From Candidatus Riflebacteria bacterium HGW-Riflebacteria-2 (GTDB lineage: Bacteria > Muiribacteriota > Ozemobacteria > Ozemobacterales > Ozemobacteraceae): a DNA stretch of 64,000 nt. Shown here piece after piece: positions 17,620-25,505 of this stretch. The notes beneath the pieces were generated by a model, which saw only the letters and a program-made list of their open reading frames with translations, did not search any database and had not been told where the DNA came from. The stretch covers positions 32,596 through 96,595 of the forward strand of contig PGYA01000015.1 in the NCBI GenBank assembly GCA_002839435.1, read 5' to 3'. The position numbers and the translations under genes were made by a program. Position 1 is the stretch's first letter; every line of letters starts with the position of its first letter.

Positions 17620-19083
17620 ATGTCGCTCTTGGACTATCTCATTTTTGCCGCGTACATGGCATGCGTTCTCGGAATAGGCATTTACCACTTTCTCAGAAAC
17701 AAGGATCGCGAAGACTATTACGTCGGCGGGCGATCTATCGACCCGAAATATGTTGGGCTGTCGATAGTGGCCACTGACGTCGGCGGTGGTTTCTCGATCG
17801 GCCTCGGCGGAGTCGGTTTTGCCATGGGTCTTTCCGGCAGCTGGCTGCTTTTTACCGGTCTGCTTGGCGCCTGGCTGTGCGCCGTTCTGATTATTCCAAA
17901 AATCAAACGCATCGACTTGAATAAGTCATTTTTGACTTACCCAGATTTTCTGCGCGACCGTTATGATCAGAGTGTTGCGGTAACAGCAGCCCTGATCTCA
18001 GGAATCGGCTATCTCGGCTTTGCCGGCGCACAAATGCTGGCTGGCGCCAAGCTGGCTTCTGCAACCATTTTGCAGAGCAATCCTCTCGGCATGGATCCGA
18101 TGAACTTTTCTCTGATGATCATTGCCGTCGTAACAATACTTTATACTGTTCTCGGTGGCCTCAAGGCCGTTATCTACACTGATGCGGTACAGTGGGGTAT
18201 ATTGCTTGGCGGTCTGGTTGTGATTACCATTCCGGCGGCATTATATGAAATCGGTGGTCTACAGGCTCTCAGAGCAGGTCTACCCCCCGAGTTCTTTACT
18301 CTCACTAACCTCAGCTGGGTGCAGTTTTTCAACTGGATGATCACCATCGTTCCGATCTGGTTGGTCGGAATGACTCTCTATCAACGAATGTATGCCTGCA
18401 AAGACGAGGCCGATGCCAAAAAAGCCTGGTATATCGCCGGAATTTTTGAATACCCGATAATGGCCTTTGCCGGCGTTTTTCTCGGCATGTGCGCACGCCT
18501 GGTGTTTCCTGAAGCCGAGGCCGAAATGGCATTGCCAATGCTGATCAGAGACGTGCTGCCGGCAGGTGTAGCGGGCATAGTTATAGCATCGTATTTTTCA
18601 GCGATCATGTCGACAAGCGACAGCTGTATGATGGCAGCATCAGGTAACTTTCTCAACGACATTCTTGAACAATTCTGGCTTACCTCAGACAAGGACAAGG
18701 CATCGGTACGATATTCGATGCTGATCACCCTTATCATAGGAATCCTCTCAGTATTGCTCGCCGCGCAGTTTACCATGGTACTCGACGCCGTTCTTTATGC
18801 CTATGCTTTCATGGTTGCAGGACTTTTCATACCCACCCTCGGCGCATACTTCTGGCCACGGGGAAGCTGCAAAGGAGCTCTTGCCGCCATGATCGGCGGC
18901 GGAGTAGTTACCCTGCTCCTGCAACTTTCGGTGATTTCGCTTCCCGAACAGATCGACAAGATCGGCATCGACGCCAGCTTTTACGGCATAATCGCAGCGA
19001 CCGTATTGTATGTCTCTGGATCACTACTCTTTCCAGATTCTTTAAAACAGGAGCAAAGGCAGTCAGAATCGTTGCCAGCATAG
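17620..19083 (+). CDS. Sodium:solute symporter (SSS family)
   Basis: 487 aa from the ATG at 17620, which has GGAGG 7 nt upstream; the frame continues upstream but only through the leader. Starts with [22 protein letters not shown], then the family signature [10 protein letters not shown] and helices carrying [13 protein letters not shown]. About 13 hydrophobic helices are visible, with the LeuT-fold segment [17 protein letters not shown] (the SSS 'S-x-x-M-S-[ST]-x-[DA]' Na2-site region). It would import a small solute with Na+. Substrate cannot be read from sequence; proline is possible given the pro operon nearby, but weakly supported. Confidence 0.88.
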   Translation: MSLLDYLIFAAYMACVLGIGIYHFLRNKDREDYYVGGRSIDPKYVGLSIVATDVGGGFSIGLGGVGFAMGLSGSWLLFTGLLGAWLCAVLIIPKIKRIDLNKSFLTYPDFLRDRYDQSVAVTAALISGIGYLGFAGAQMLAGAKLASATILQSNPLGMDPMNFSLMIIAVVTILYTVLGGLKAVIYTDAVQWGILLGGLVVITIPAALYEIGGLQALRAGLPPEFFTLTNLSWVQFFNWMITIVPIWLVGMTLYQRMYACKDEADAKKAWYIAGIFEYPIMAFAGVFLGMCARLVFPEAEAEMALPMLIRDVLPAGVAGIVIASYFSAIMSTSDSCMMAASGNFLNDILEQFWLTSDKDKASVRYSMLITLIIGILSVLLAAQFTMVLDAVLYAYAFMVAGLFIPTLGAYFWPRGSCKGALAAMIGGGVVTLLLQLSVISLPEQIDKIGIDASFYGIIAATVLYVSGSLLFPDSLKQEQRQSESLPA

Positions 19084-19176
19084 CTCTGCCATTCACCGAC
19101 AACGATGACTTTCTCCATATACACATCACCAATTTTCATGGTAAATTTAAGCATGAGAATTTTGAGGAGGCTTAAC

Positions 19177-20595
19177 ATGAAAAAACACCTTCTGTTGCTG
19201 GCTGTATTTATCAGCATCACTGTCACCGGCGTCTTCGCCCAGGATGGCACAAAAGATCTGAAATGGGCAAAGAGTCTGCTCGAGCATGGCGATTATGCCT
19301 ACGCCGGCGAGAAATTTGCCGACATCGCCGCTTCGCATTACAATTCGCCGGCGGTGCGCAAAGAGGCGTTGTATTATGTCGGCTACTGCCATGTCAAAAA
19401 CAGCGATCCCTGGCAGGCGATCAGGGTTTTTGAACAGTTTATCGAAAAGTATGATAACGGTTCGTCTTCAGAATTCGTTCCCGATGCTCTCTACGTGCTG
19501 GGAAGGGTTTACGAAGAAACCGGCGACAATCGCAGTGCGATCAAAGTTTACCGCCGCTGCAGCCGAACTTATCCGCGCAGTCAGTATGCCCGGAAATCAG
19601 AGGAACGCCTGCAACAGCTTGGCGGGTCAGGCAGTACCGATCCTTTCGACGGTGATAACACTGGCGGCAATTATGATCCTGACCATGACAACGACTATGG
19701 AAACGATAATGGACACAACCACCCGGGGCATAGCGGCGGAATTTCACGTGAAATCAGGAGCCTTCTTCGCGTAGCCGAAAGCGTAAACAATGACTTTACC
19801 CGCGACCAGATGTTGCTCGAAGGCTCTGATCGTGCAAGAAGCGGCGAAGATTTCGTTGCCCTGGCGAATGCAATCAAAAATACCTTTACCCGCAGTCAGC
19901 TGCTCGACCGGGTAAGCAAAAACGAAAATTACAATAACTTCTCGACGCGCAGCATGCTCGATCTTGCCGCACTGATCAACAACACTTACCAGCGCGACAT
20001 GTTTCTGGTCAGCTTTGGCAGCGCCATGGCAAATCGCGATTATGTAAGTAACTACGACCTGGTCGAGGTCTCAGCCGCCATGAACAACGACGCACTCCGC
20101 CAGCAGCTCTTCGACGCAATAAGTGAGAGCAAATCGTTTCAGTTCATCAATGCCCGCACCATGGTAGAACTGGCGCAGACGTGCAGCAACAGCTTCATTC
20201 ATGACCAACTTCTGCTTACAGCAGCCCAGAAGAACAAGTATGGCTATCGTGATCTGCGCATCCTCGCTGATGCCTGTAAAAACTCATTCACCAAAACACA
20301 AATCCTTCAGCAGACAGACTCCGGCTATAACTCACCATATCGCAGCAGAACCTCAGCGATAGCCCCAGAGCCAGGTTCATCACGCAAGCAAAGCAGTGAT
20401 CCTTTTGCCGGTTTCAACTTCAACAAGGCTCAGATCGAAAGAATCAAGAATTTCATGAATGCGGTTGAAAGGAAAAGGAATATGGCAGAATCCGCCAGGC
20501 AGCTTAAAAAGTCTGATTTAAAGACTGCCACCGTGCGCGAATACATGGAAAGGTACCGGATTCTACAGAAATTCGAAAGAATTCACCAGAGATAA
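19177..20595 (+). CDS. Secreted TPR protein with six ~33-residue C-terminal repeats
   Basis: 472 aa; GAGGAGG precedes the ATG at 19177. Signal peptide KKHLLLLAVFISITVTGVFA cleaved before QDG. Residues about 25-150 hold TPR/YbgF-like units (WAKSLLEHGDYAYAGEKF, ALYYVGYCHVKNSDPWQAI, ALYVLGRVYEETGDNRSAI). An Asp/Gly/His/Asn-rich linker follows, then six related units of the form L..LA.a..N.F.RDQLL (for example LANAIKNTFTRSQLL and LADACKNSFTKTQIL), then a basic helical tail. Periplasmic or outer-membrane role inferred. A clear terminator follows. Confidence 0.8.
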   Translation: MKKHLLLLAVFISITVTGVFAQDGTKDLKWAKSLLEHGDYAYAGEKFADIAASHYNSPAVRKEALYYVGYCHVKNSDPWQAIRVFEQFIEKYDNGSSSEFVPDALYVLGRVYEETGDNRSAIKVYRRCSRTYPRSQYARKSEERLQQLGGSGSTDPFDGDNTGGNYDPDHDNDYGNDNGHNHPGHSGGISREIRSLLRVAESVNNDFTRDQMLLEGSDRARSGEDFVALANAIKNTFTRSQLLDRVSKNENYNNFSTRSMLDLAALINNTYQRDMFLVSFGSAMANRDYVSNYDLVEVSAAMNNDALRQQLFDAISESKSFQFINARTMVELAQTCSNSFIHDQLLLTAAQKNKYGYRDLRILADACKNSFTKTQILQQTDSGYNSPYRSRTSAIAPEPGSSRKQSSDPFAGFNFNKAQIERIKNFMNAVERKRNMAESARQLKKSDLKTATVREYMERYRILQKFERIHQR

Positions 20596-20614
20596 ACGCT
20601 TAATAAATGGCATT

Positions 20615-20647
20615 ATCGGGCCTCTGAAATCATTTCAGGGGCCCGAT
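20615..20647 (+). terminator. Rho-independent terminator after the TPR gene
   Basis: ATCGGGCC pairs with GGCCCGAT, with an inner CTGAAA/TTTCAG stem, followed by ATATATTTTA. Confidence 0.75.
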
Positions 20648-20896
20648 ATATTTTACAGGACTTTTCCATGCAGTAAATGATGATAAAAGTCACGACCGCC
20701 ATAATGATTTTTCTTATCAGGCACCAACACAACAATCTGCCGCAAAAATTCAGCATATAATTTGTTACGCACACCTTCTTTTTGCACGCTCAGACAAGAC
20801 TTAAACTATATCTTGTTGAACCAGGCACTTTGACGATAGATAAAGAGTATAACGCTTCACCATAAGCATATAAGAGAGTTGTATAAGGAGGCAGAA
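20648..20896. other. Intergenic stretch without a gene
   Basis: No open frame with coding character on either strand. AT-rich segments with several imperfect -10-like words (for example near 20839-20853) probably include the promoter for the next gene, but no confident -35/-10 pair is visible. Confidence 0.4.
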
Positions 20897-21718
20897 ATGT
20901 CAGACATGAGGAAATTTGTAAGTCTTTTCGTCGTATTTGCGCTGATTTGTTGCGCCAACAGCCTGTCAGCCCAGGAACTGAACCAGAATTTCGCCCACTC
21001 ACTCGGGATCGGCAGCTCAGCCCAAAGCTACGAGCACCGCATCGACCTTCCCGAAAACTGGGCCGCTGAAGGTAAATTCTTTATCGGCCGCGGGTTGACT
21101 CTTGATGGCAAGCTGGTTATAGAACGCGAAGAGCTCACCAGAACCTATTATTACGTTAAAGTTCGCCTGCCCAAAGCCACTCTGTGGTTCGCTAAAGGCA
21201 GTATAGACATCACGCTGAAAGCTGGCAATGCCGACGCCATCGTTCCGGTTCTGGCTACTCCGGCCAACCTCAAAGTCTACGGTGAGAGCTACCCGAAATT
21301 CGCCTGGAGCGGTGCCGGCAACTATTCGGCCATCAGCCTGCTCGACCGCAGCAACGGCAACACCCTCTGGGAACGCGTTATCCTCAACGACCATGCCTGC
21401 GTCATGGATGAAGGCAGCGTCAAGGTTGGCGGCAAATACACCTGGGCCGTCAAGCAGTCTGACGAAACCGCCCGCTACTCATTCGAAAGCCAGGCCAATT
21501 TCCGGGTCGGTACCAAGCAGGTTAACTGCAGCCACTGCTTCGGGCATGGCTATGTCACCTGCCGCAGCTGCAATGGTTCAGGGCACATAGTATCCAATGG
21601 CCCCAACAACACCCCGGTCTACAAAATCTGCTACAGCTGCAACGGCACCGGCCGCGAACGCTGCACTTTCTGCAACGGCAGCGGCCATGTCACCGTGCCC
21701 AGCATCATTCCCGAATAA
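20897..21718 (+). CDS. Secreted protein with four DnaJ-type CxxCxGxG zinc knuckles
   Basis: 273 aa; AAGGAGG 6 nt before the ATG at 20897. Signal peptide ending SLSAQ. The middle (about 30-210) is beta-rich and unrecognised. The last 65 residues hold four CxxCxGxG units, CSHCFGHG, CRSCNGSG, CYSCNGTG and CTFCNGSG, arranged as in the DnaJ cysteine-rich domain that binds two zinc ions. Here there is no J domain and the protein is exported, so a periplasmic or surface zinc/thiol-active or client-binding role is possible (inference). Monocistronic, with a terminator-like repeat after it. Confidence 0.8.
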   Translation: MSDMRKFVSLFVVFALICCANSLSAQELNQNFAHSLGIGSSAQSYEHRIDLPENWAAEGKFFIGRGLTLDGKLVIEREELTRTYYYVKVRLPKATLWFAKGSIDITLKAGNADAIVPVLATPANLKVYGESYPKFAWSGAGNYSAISLLDRSNGNTLWERVILNDHACVMDEGSVKVGGKYTWAVKQSDETARYSFESQANFRVGTKQVNCSHCFGHGYVTCRSCNGSGHIVSNGPNNTPVYKICYSCNGTGRERCTFCNGSGHVTVPSIIPE

Positions 21719-21746
21719 TCATCTCCGGCCGATCCGGCCGCCACTG

Positions 21747-21796
21747 ACAAACCCGGCATTCGAGGCGCTTTCAGGCAACTCAAGTGTCGGGTTTGT
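21747..21796 (+). terminator. Terminator-like inverted repeat
   Basis: ACAAACCCGGCA at 21747 pairs with TGTCGGGTTTGT ending at 21796 (one G-T type mismatch), with a 26-nt loop, followed by TATATTTT. Confidence 0.55.
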
Positions 21797-21843
21797 TATA
21801 TTTTCGGCACCGCGCGGCAACAAATATTTTCAATAGATTTTTT

Positions 21844-21872
21844 TTGCCGCAAAGGCAAAGAAGTGGTATATT
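21844..21872 (+). promoter_or_regulatory. Promoter of tRNA-Ala
   Basis: TTGCCG, 17-nt spacer, TATATT. Predicted transcription start near 21880 leaves a leader of about 68 nt before the tRNA. Confidence 0.65.
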
Positions 21873-21947
21873 GACGACGGCAAACCTGCTGATATTGGGA
21901 GTTACCACCTCAAACCGGCGAAACCCGATGCAGCGAACTTTGCCTAA

Positions 21948-22020
21948 GGGGCTGTAGCTCAGCTGGGAGAGCGCGACATTCGCATTGTCGAGGCCGACGG
22001 TTCGATCCCGTTCAGCTCCA
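21948..22020 (+). tRNA. tRNA-Ala (anticodon CGC)
   Basis: 73 nt. Acceptor GGGGCTG pairs with CAGCTCC, including the G3-U70 wobble that specifies alanine; D stem GCTC/GAGC; anticodon stem CGACA/TGTCG with loop TTCGCAT (anticodon CGC, codon GCG); T stem GACGG/CCGTT with loop TTCGATC. Discriminator A; CCA is not encoded. A perfect terminator follows 25 nt later. A second copy lacking the T arm lies at 30355. Confidence 0.93.
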
Positions 22021-22044
22021 CCGGGAAGCAAGTGCGTCCTGAAC

Positions 22045-22073
22045 AAAAAGACCCGCAAAAAGCGGGTCTTTTT
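22045..22073 (+). terminator. Strong bidirectional terminator
   Basis: Perfect 12-bp stem AAAAAGACCCGC / GCGGGTCTTTTT with an AAAAA loop. Ends the tRNA-Ala transcript and can also serve the convergent 966-aa gene. Confidence 0.88.
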
Positions 22074-22167
22074 GCTATATCAGGCCTTCAGCAGGATAAA
22101 TGCAACATGTTCTTAAGCAGAAGGTTTTATCTGGGTTGCTGACATCTGTTTTGAGGGCATCGGCTTA

Positions 22168-25068
22168 TCAGTCGAGCTTTGACTGGGTTTCTTCAGAGGC
22201 ATTATCTTCAGGGGGAAAATGCTTTTGCAGGTCTATAAGCCATGCCAGAAACCCTTCCATTTCTGTGCCGATAAGATGTGCCAGCAAAGCTGCGTCATTA
22301 CCGGAAAAATTACGCAGCGCATATTCCGTCAGAATATTCAGCATTCCGGCAAGACCAAACAGTTCAACCAGCTGGCAATAAAGTGCCTGATAACGCTTTC
22401 GCCGGATCTCGATTTCCTCTGGCGTTTCCCGGCGCGAACGCCAGATTCTCTCGCCGAGAGAAGGTTTATTGAGAAGCAGCAGTCTTAGACAGGTCTTTCC
22501 GCGGGGCGCCCGGGCCCAGATATATAACACATCGAGCATGGCTGTGATCCGGTCGTTGCGGTCAGATGAATAGAGATGCGGAAGAATCTCAGTCAGATCG
22601 CGTTTGCGCAAAGTGAAGCGCTGAGTGAATTTGCCACTTCCCTCGATAAGTCCGGCGACGACGTCTGACCAGAACTTGGCCTGGACAATGCTCGGAATGC
22701 CAATCAGATTGCCAACAGGGGCAAAAATCGCAGCGAACGGCCACGACAGTACTGATCTGAAAAAATTGGCCTTGATAACACTGCGATCAAAATTGCGCAG
22801 CCGGTTGTGCAGCGAAATATAGGTGCCATTAGCGATACAGATAAAGAAGAACTTGCTGCCTTCAAAGAGCATACCGGTCCTGACATAAGGCCAGAGGCCA
22901 TCAAAGTTGTTTTTAACCAGACCCAGAATCGGAACGCTGAAGCCTGTCCAGAAAAGGGACTGGTAGGCATTGTCGAAATTGACGTTGCGCAAACTCCACC
23001 GCTTGAAGTCGGTGCCGGATGAAGCGATGAGGTCGACAAAAACATTACGGACAAAGGTAATAAAAAGCCACAGCGCCGCAAAAAAGGCGCCAATAAACGG
23101 CTCTGATTCGAACTGGAATACTGCCATCCAGTAAAGTGCAACCGCAAAGCCTGAAGTCAGCCTGAACAAATTCTTGAGATCAGGGTTCAGATACCTCCAG
23201 AAGCTCGCAAAATCAATAAGCTCAACCGTACGCTCGTCACCAACTTTATTGGGAACCGGCGCCAGCTGTTTGCCCATGCAGACAACGGCATCATTGTCTG
23301 TTTCTTCGTGGGACAACTCATTTGTCCAGCGGCCCTGGTTGATAATGAGTTTGCCAATAGGCTTGGGAAGAACAATATGTTTTTCGAGAAAAACTTTTTT
23401 AACTGCATCTGAAATCTTCGAAGCCTTTATGAAGCCCATGCCGGGAATCAGCTTGTTGCGGCCGCTTGAATCGCTGCCACAGGCTGGAATGATTGCTCGA
23501 GCTTCAGTTATTCTGCGGGCAGATTCTAAGGCGCCTTCCGGGATATCTGTGATCTCTTCCTGTTCGAGAAACTTCTGAAGTTCTTTTACAGTACGGTTAT
23601 TCAGATAAAAAATAAACTTGTTGAAAACAATGAGATCAGAAGGGTCTCTTTTCGCACTGTCGCGCAAATTCATGGTTTCAACGTGAGTGATATGCGGCGC
23701 AAATACAATTACATGCCTGATCGCATTCTTCAGCCCAAGTTCTACCGGGTGCATCAGCACAAGTTTTCCGGGAAGGCTTCGCAAAGTGTCGAGCAATGGT
23801 AGTTCTGTCTTAAACGAACTGTCGTAGTCGACCGAACTGCGCGAAGCCAGGTATCTGTCAGCGAGATCCAAACGATTAAGATGGACATAGGTCTCCCGGC
23901 ATTCATGGTAACGTGAGTGGACGGCATCCAGTTCCCATTTACTGAAAGCACCCTTACGAAAACGCTGTTCTGCGGCCATGACCTGGGTTTTGTAGAATAT
24001 GACCCGGTTATGAAAAACCTTCTTAAACCGCTTTAACAAAAGTTCGCTGAGATGTTCGCGTGATGGCTGACCATAAGCAACAATCTTCTTCAGTTCCGAC
24101 TCTGCAACAGGCGAGAACCAGCACGGACTGTCGTCGGCAAAACCCTCGTTGATCTTGGGCAGATGCATTTCATTAAACTGTTTGATGACAGAAACAATAG
24201 ATCGGTATCTGTGCTCGATATTTTGCTGCAGACCATCCTTGAGTTGAGCAATAACATCTTCATGCTCTTTCAAAAAACTGAAAAATTCATTACTGCGCCT
24301 GAAAGCCGGAGGCGCATAGAGATAATGCCTGCGGGTTCCACTCAAGCCGACACTGAACTCCAGACCAACCTCTACCGAGATGCCGAGGATTGCTCCGGCA
24401 GTGATGGCCTCACTTATCATGCGTTCTTCGCTGATAGAATTGTAAACCAGAGTAATGCGAGAAATGCCCTTAACAAAGGCATCCACCAGAATGCGGGTTG
24501 GCGTCTTGCGCCCTTCAGTCAGGGAATCGTGAACATGGTCGTCCCAGCCAAGATCGAGAGTCTTGAGAGCCTTGCCTTCTTCTGGAACCTCGATCAAACC
24601 GTAATCTTTAAGAAATTTGCGAATAAGCGCCTCATTGCCGAACGATGCGTGTCCAAAATCGGCAACGAGCTCCATCTGCCGCCGCCGGTCACCCTGAGCT
24701 TTTATTGCTTCTTTGATCAGATAGATCTGAACTCTGGCGGTGTTAATGGGCATAGTTACAGTCTTTGCGTGCATTGACTGTTCCATCAGGGTTCTCAGCG
24801 CCTGCAGACGAATTTCGTATAACTCGGGATCATGGAGATTTGTGATAATGATGTAAGCTTCGGCCATGCTCAGACGACGGCGAGAAAACTCACGCCCAAA
24901 CCCGCCCGGATGAGAAATATGACGATGACCAAGCTTAACCGGCGGCTCTTCTATCGCCTGATTCAATTTATCGACAATGTCGCTTATTTCCTGATTAAAG
25001 CTGATCCAGTTAATAAAGCCGTTGGCAAAAGTTTTGCCCAGATCAATAAGCTTGTGTGATTTAAACAA
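22168..25068 (-). CDS. Large conserved-looking protein with PHP-like N-terminal region and C-terminal membrane helices, unknown
   Basis: 966 aa. N-terminal third is soluble and contains HISHPGG, WDDHVHDSLTEGR and a run ending ITAGAILGISVEVGLEFS, a His/Glu pattern and TIM-barrel-like rhythm that recalls PHP phosphoesterases, although I cannot confirm the metal ligands. A helical middle follows with LVLMHPVELGLKNAIRHVIVF. Near residues 640-800 there are several hydrophobic segments (FAVALYWMAVFQFE, FIGAFFAALWLFITFVRNVF, FRSVLSWPFAAIFAPVGNLIGI), then a helical cytoplasmic tail. Its leader has a near-consensus promoter and a terminator-like hairpin. Function unknown; membrane-bound hydrolase is only a suggestion. 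Confidence 0.6.
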   Translation of the reverse strand: MFKSHKLIDLGKTFANGFINWISFNQEISDIVDKLNQAIEEPPVKLGHRHISHPGGFGREFSRRRLSMAEAYIIITNLHDPELYEIRLQALRTLMEQSMHAKTVTMPINTARVQIYLIKEAIKAQGDRRRQMELVADFGHASFGNEALIRKFLKDYGLIEVPEEGKALKTLDLGWDDHVHDSLTEGRKTPTRILVDAFVKGISRITLVYNSISEERMISEAITAGAILGISVEVGLEFSVGLSGTRRHYLYAPPAFRRSNEFFSFLKEHEDVIAQLKDGLQQNIEHRYRSIVSVIKQFNEMHLPKINEGFADDSPCWFSPVAESELKKIVAYGQPSREHLSELLLKRFKKVFHNRVIFYKTQVMAAEQRFRKGAFSKWELDAVHSRYHECRETYVHLNRLDLADRYLASRSSVDYDSSFKTELPLLDTLRSLPGKLVLMHPVELGLKNAIRHVIVFAPHITHVETMNLRDSAKRDPSDLIVFNKFIFYLNNRTVKELQKFLEQEEITDIPEGALESARRITEARAIIPACGSDSSGRNKLIPGMGFIKASKISDAVKKVFLEKHIVLPKPIGKLIINQGRWTNELSHEETDNDAVVCMGKQLAPVPNKVGDERTVELIDFASFWRYLNPDLKNLFRLTSGFAVALYWMAVFQFESEPFIGAFFAALWLFITFVRNVFVDLIASSGTDFKRWSLRNVNFDNAYQSLFWTGFSVPILGLVKNNFDGLWPYVRTGMLFEGSKFFFICIANGTYISLHNRLRNFDRSVIKANFFRSVLSWPFAAIFAPVGNLIGIPSIVQAKFWSDVVAGLIEGSGKFTQRFTLRKRDLTEILPHLYSSDRNDRITAMLDVLYIWARAPRGKTCLRLLLLNKPSLGERIWRSRRETPEEIEIRRKRYQALYCQLVELFGLAGMLNILTEYALRNFSGNDAALLAHLIGTEMEGFLAWLIDLQKHFPPEDNASEETQSKLD

Positions 25069-25099
25069 GTTACATTCCAGCCCTTATATCTATTAAACG

Positions 25100-25131
25100 A
25101 AAAACTGCTGCCCGTGAGCAGGGCAACAGTT
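25100..25131 (-). promoter_or_regulatory. Attenuator-like hairpin in the leader of the 966-aa gene
   Basis: On the minus strand AACTGTTGCCC, 7-nt loop, GGGCAGCAGTT then a short T run, lying about 15 nt after the predicted transcription start and about 32 nt before the start codon. It has no other upstream gene to terminate, so it may attenuate. Confidence 0.4.
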
Positions 25132-25151
25132 CTGCTATATGCAATAAGGGA

Positions 25152-25180
25152 ATTATAGATAAAACTACCTGAATGTGCAA
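25152..25180 (-). promoter_or_regulatory. Promoter of the 966-aa gene
   Basis: Minus strand TTGCAC, exactly 17 nt, TATAAT. Confidence 0.75.
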
Positions 25181-25205
25181 CCACTTTATCTGCCGCCAAA
25201 ATAGC

Positions 25206-25234
25206 TTGCAAAGAATCTAATTCTCAGGTAAAAA
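25206..25234 (+). promoter_or_regulatory. Promoter of the variant tRNA-Ser
   Basis: TTGCAA, 17 nt, TAAAAA, ending 10 nt before the tRNA. The sequence AGCTTGCAAAG before and through the -35 is shared with the promoter of the canonical tRNA-Ser at 34494; the -10 is weaker here (TAAAAA against TAAATA). Confidence 0.5.
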
Positions 25235-25244
25235 GAATATGTCT

Positions 25245-25330
25245 GGAGAGATGCTGGAGCGGTTGAACGGGGCGGTCTCGAAAACCGTTGTGGGTTATGC
25301 CTACCGAGGATTCGAATCACTCTCTCTCCG
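25245..25330 (+). tRNA. tRNA-Ser (anticodon CGA) with mispaired T stem
   Basis: 86 nt, same length as the canonical copy at 34494. Acceptor GGAGAGA/TCTCTCC is perfect; anticodon loop CTCGAAA gives CGA (codon UCG); the long variable arm GTGGGT/GCCTAC pairs. The T arm is GAGGA-TTCGAAT-CACTC: the two pairs next to the loop are G-A and A-C mismatches, leaving three. All other helices are kept. It could be a functional tRNA with a weakened T arm or an early pseudogene. A run of nine T follows. Confidence 0.7.
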
Positions 25331-25428
25331 ATTTTTTTTTGCCAGGCATCAATTTTAACCCGACCAAATTTATCAGCTTATAATCCGCATTCAGAAGCAA
25401 TTTTAGACTCATCATGCGCTGATGACTT

Positions 25429-25457
25429 TTGCATCTCGCTGCAAAGTGCTTTACAAT
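25429..25457 (+). promoter_or_regulatory. Promoter of the ligase-peptidase/deacylase operon
   Basis: TTGCAT, 17 nt, TACAAT, about 48 nt before the TTG start at 25506. Confidence 0.6.
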
Positions 25458-25505
25458 AAAAGTAATTCACATGAGCATTTGCCCGCTCATTAACAGGAGC
25501 AAACT

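Noticed and set aside
21880..21947. Possible riboswitch before tRNA-Ala (contains GCAAACC)
   Set aside because: It precedes a tRNA, not a protein gene, and lacks the rest of any known riboswitch core.
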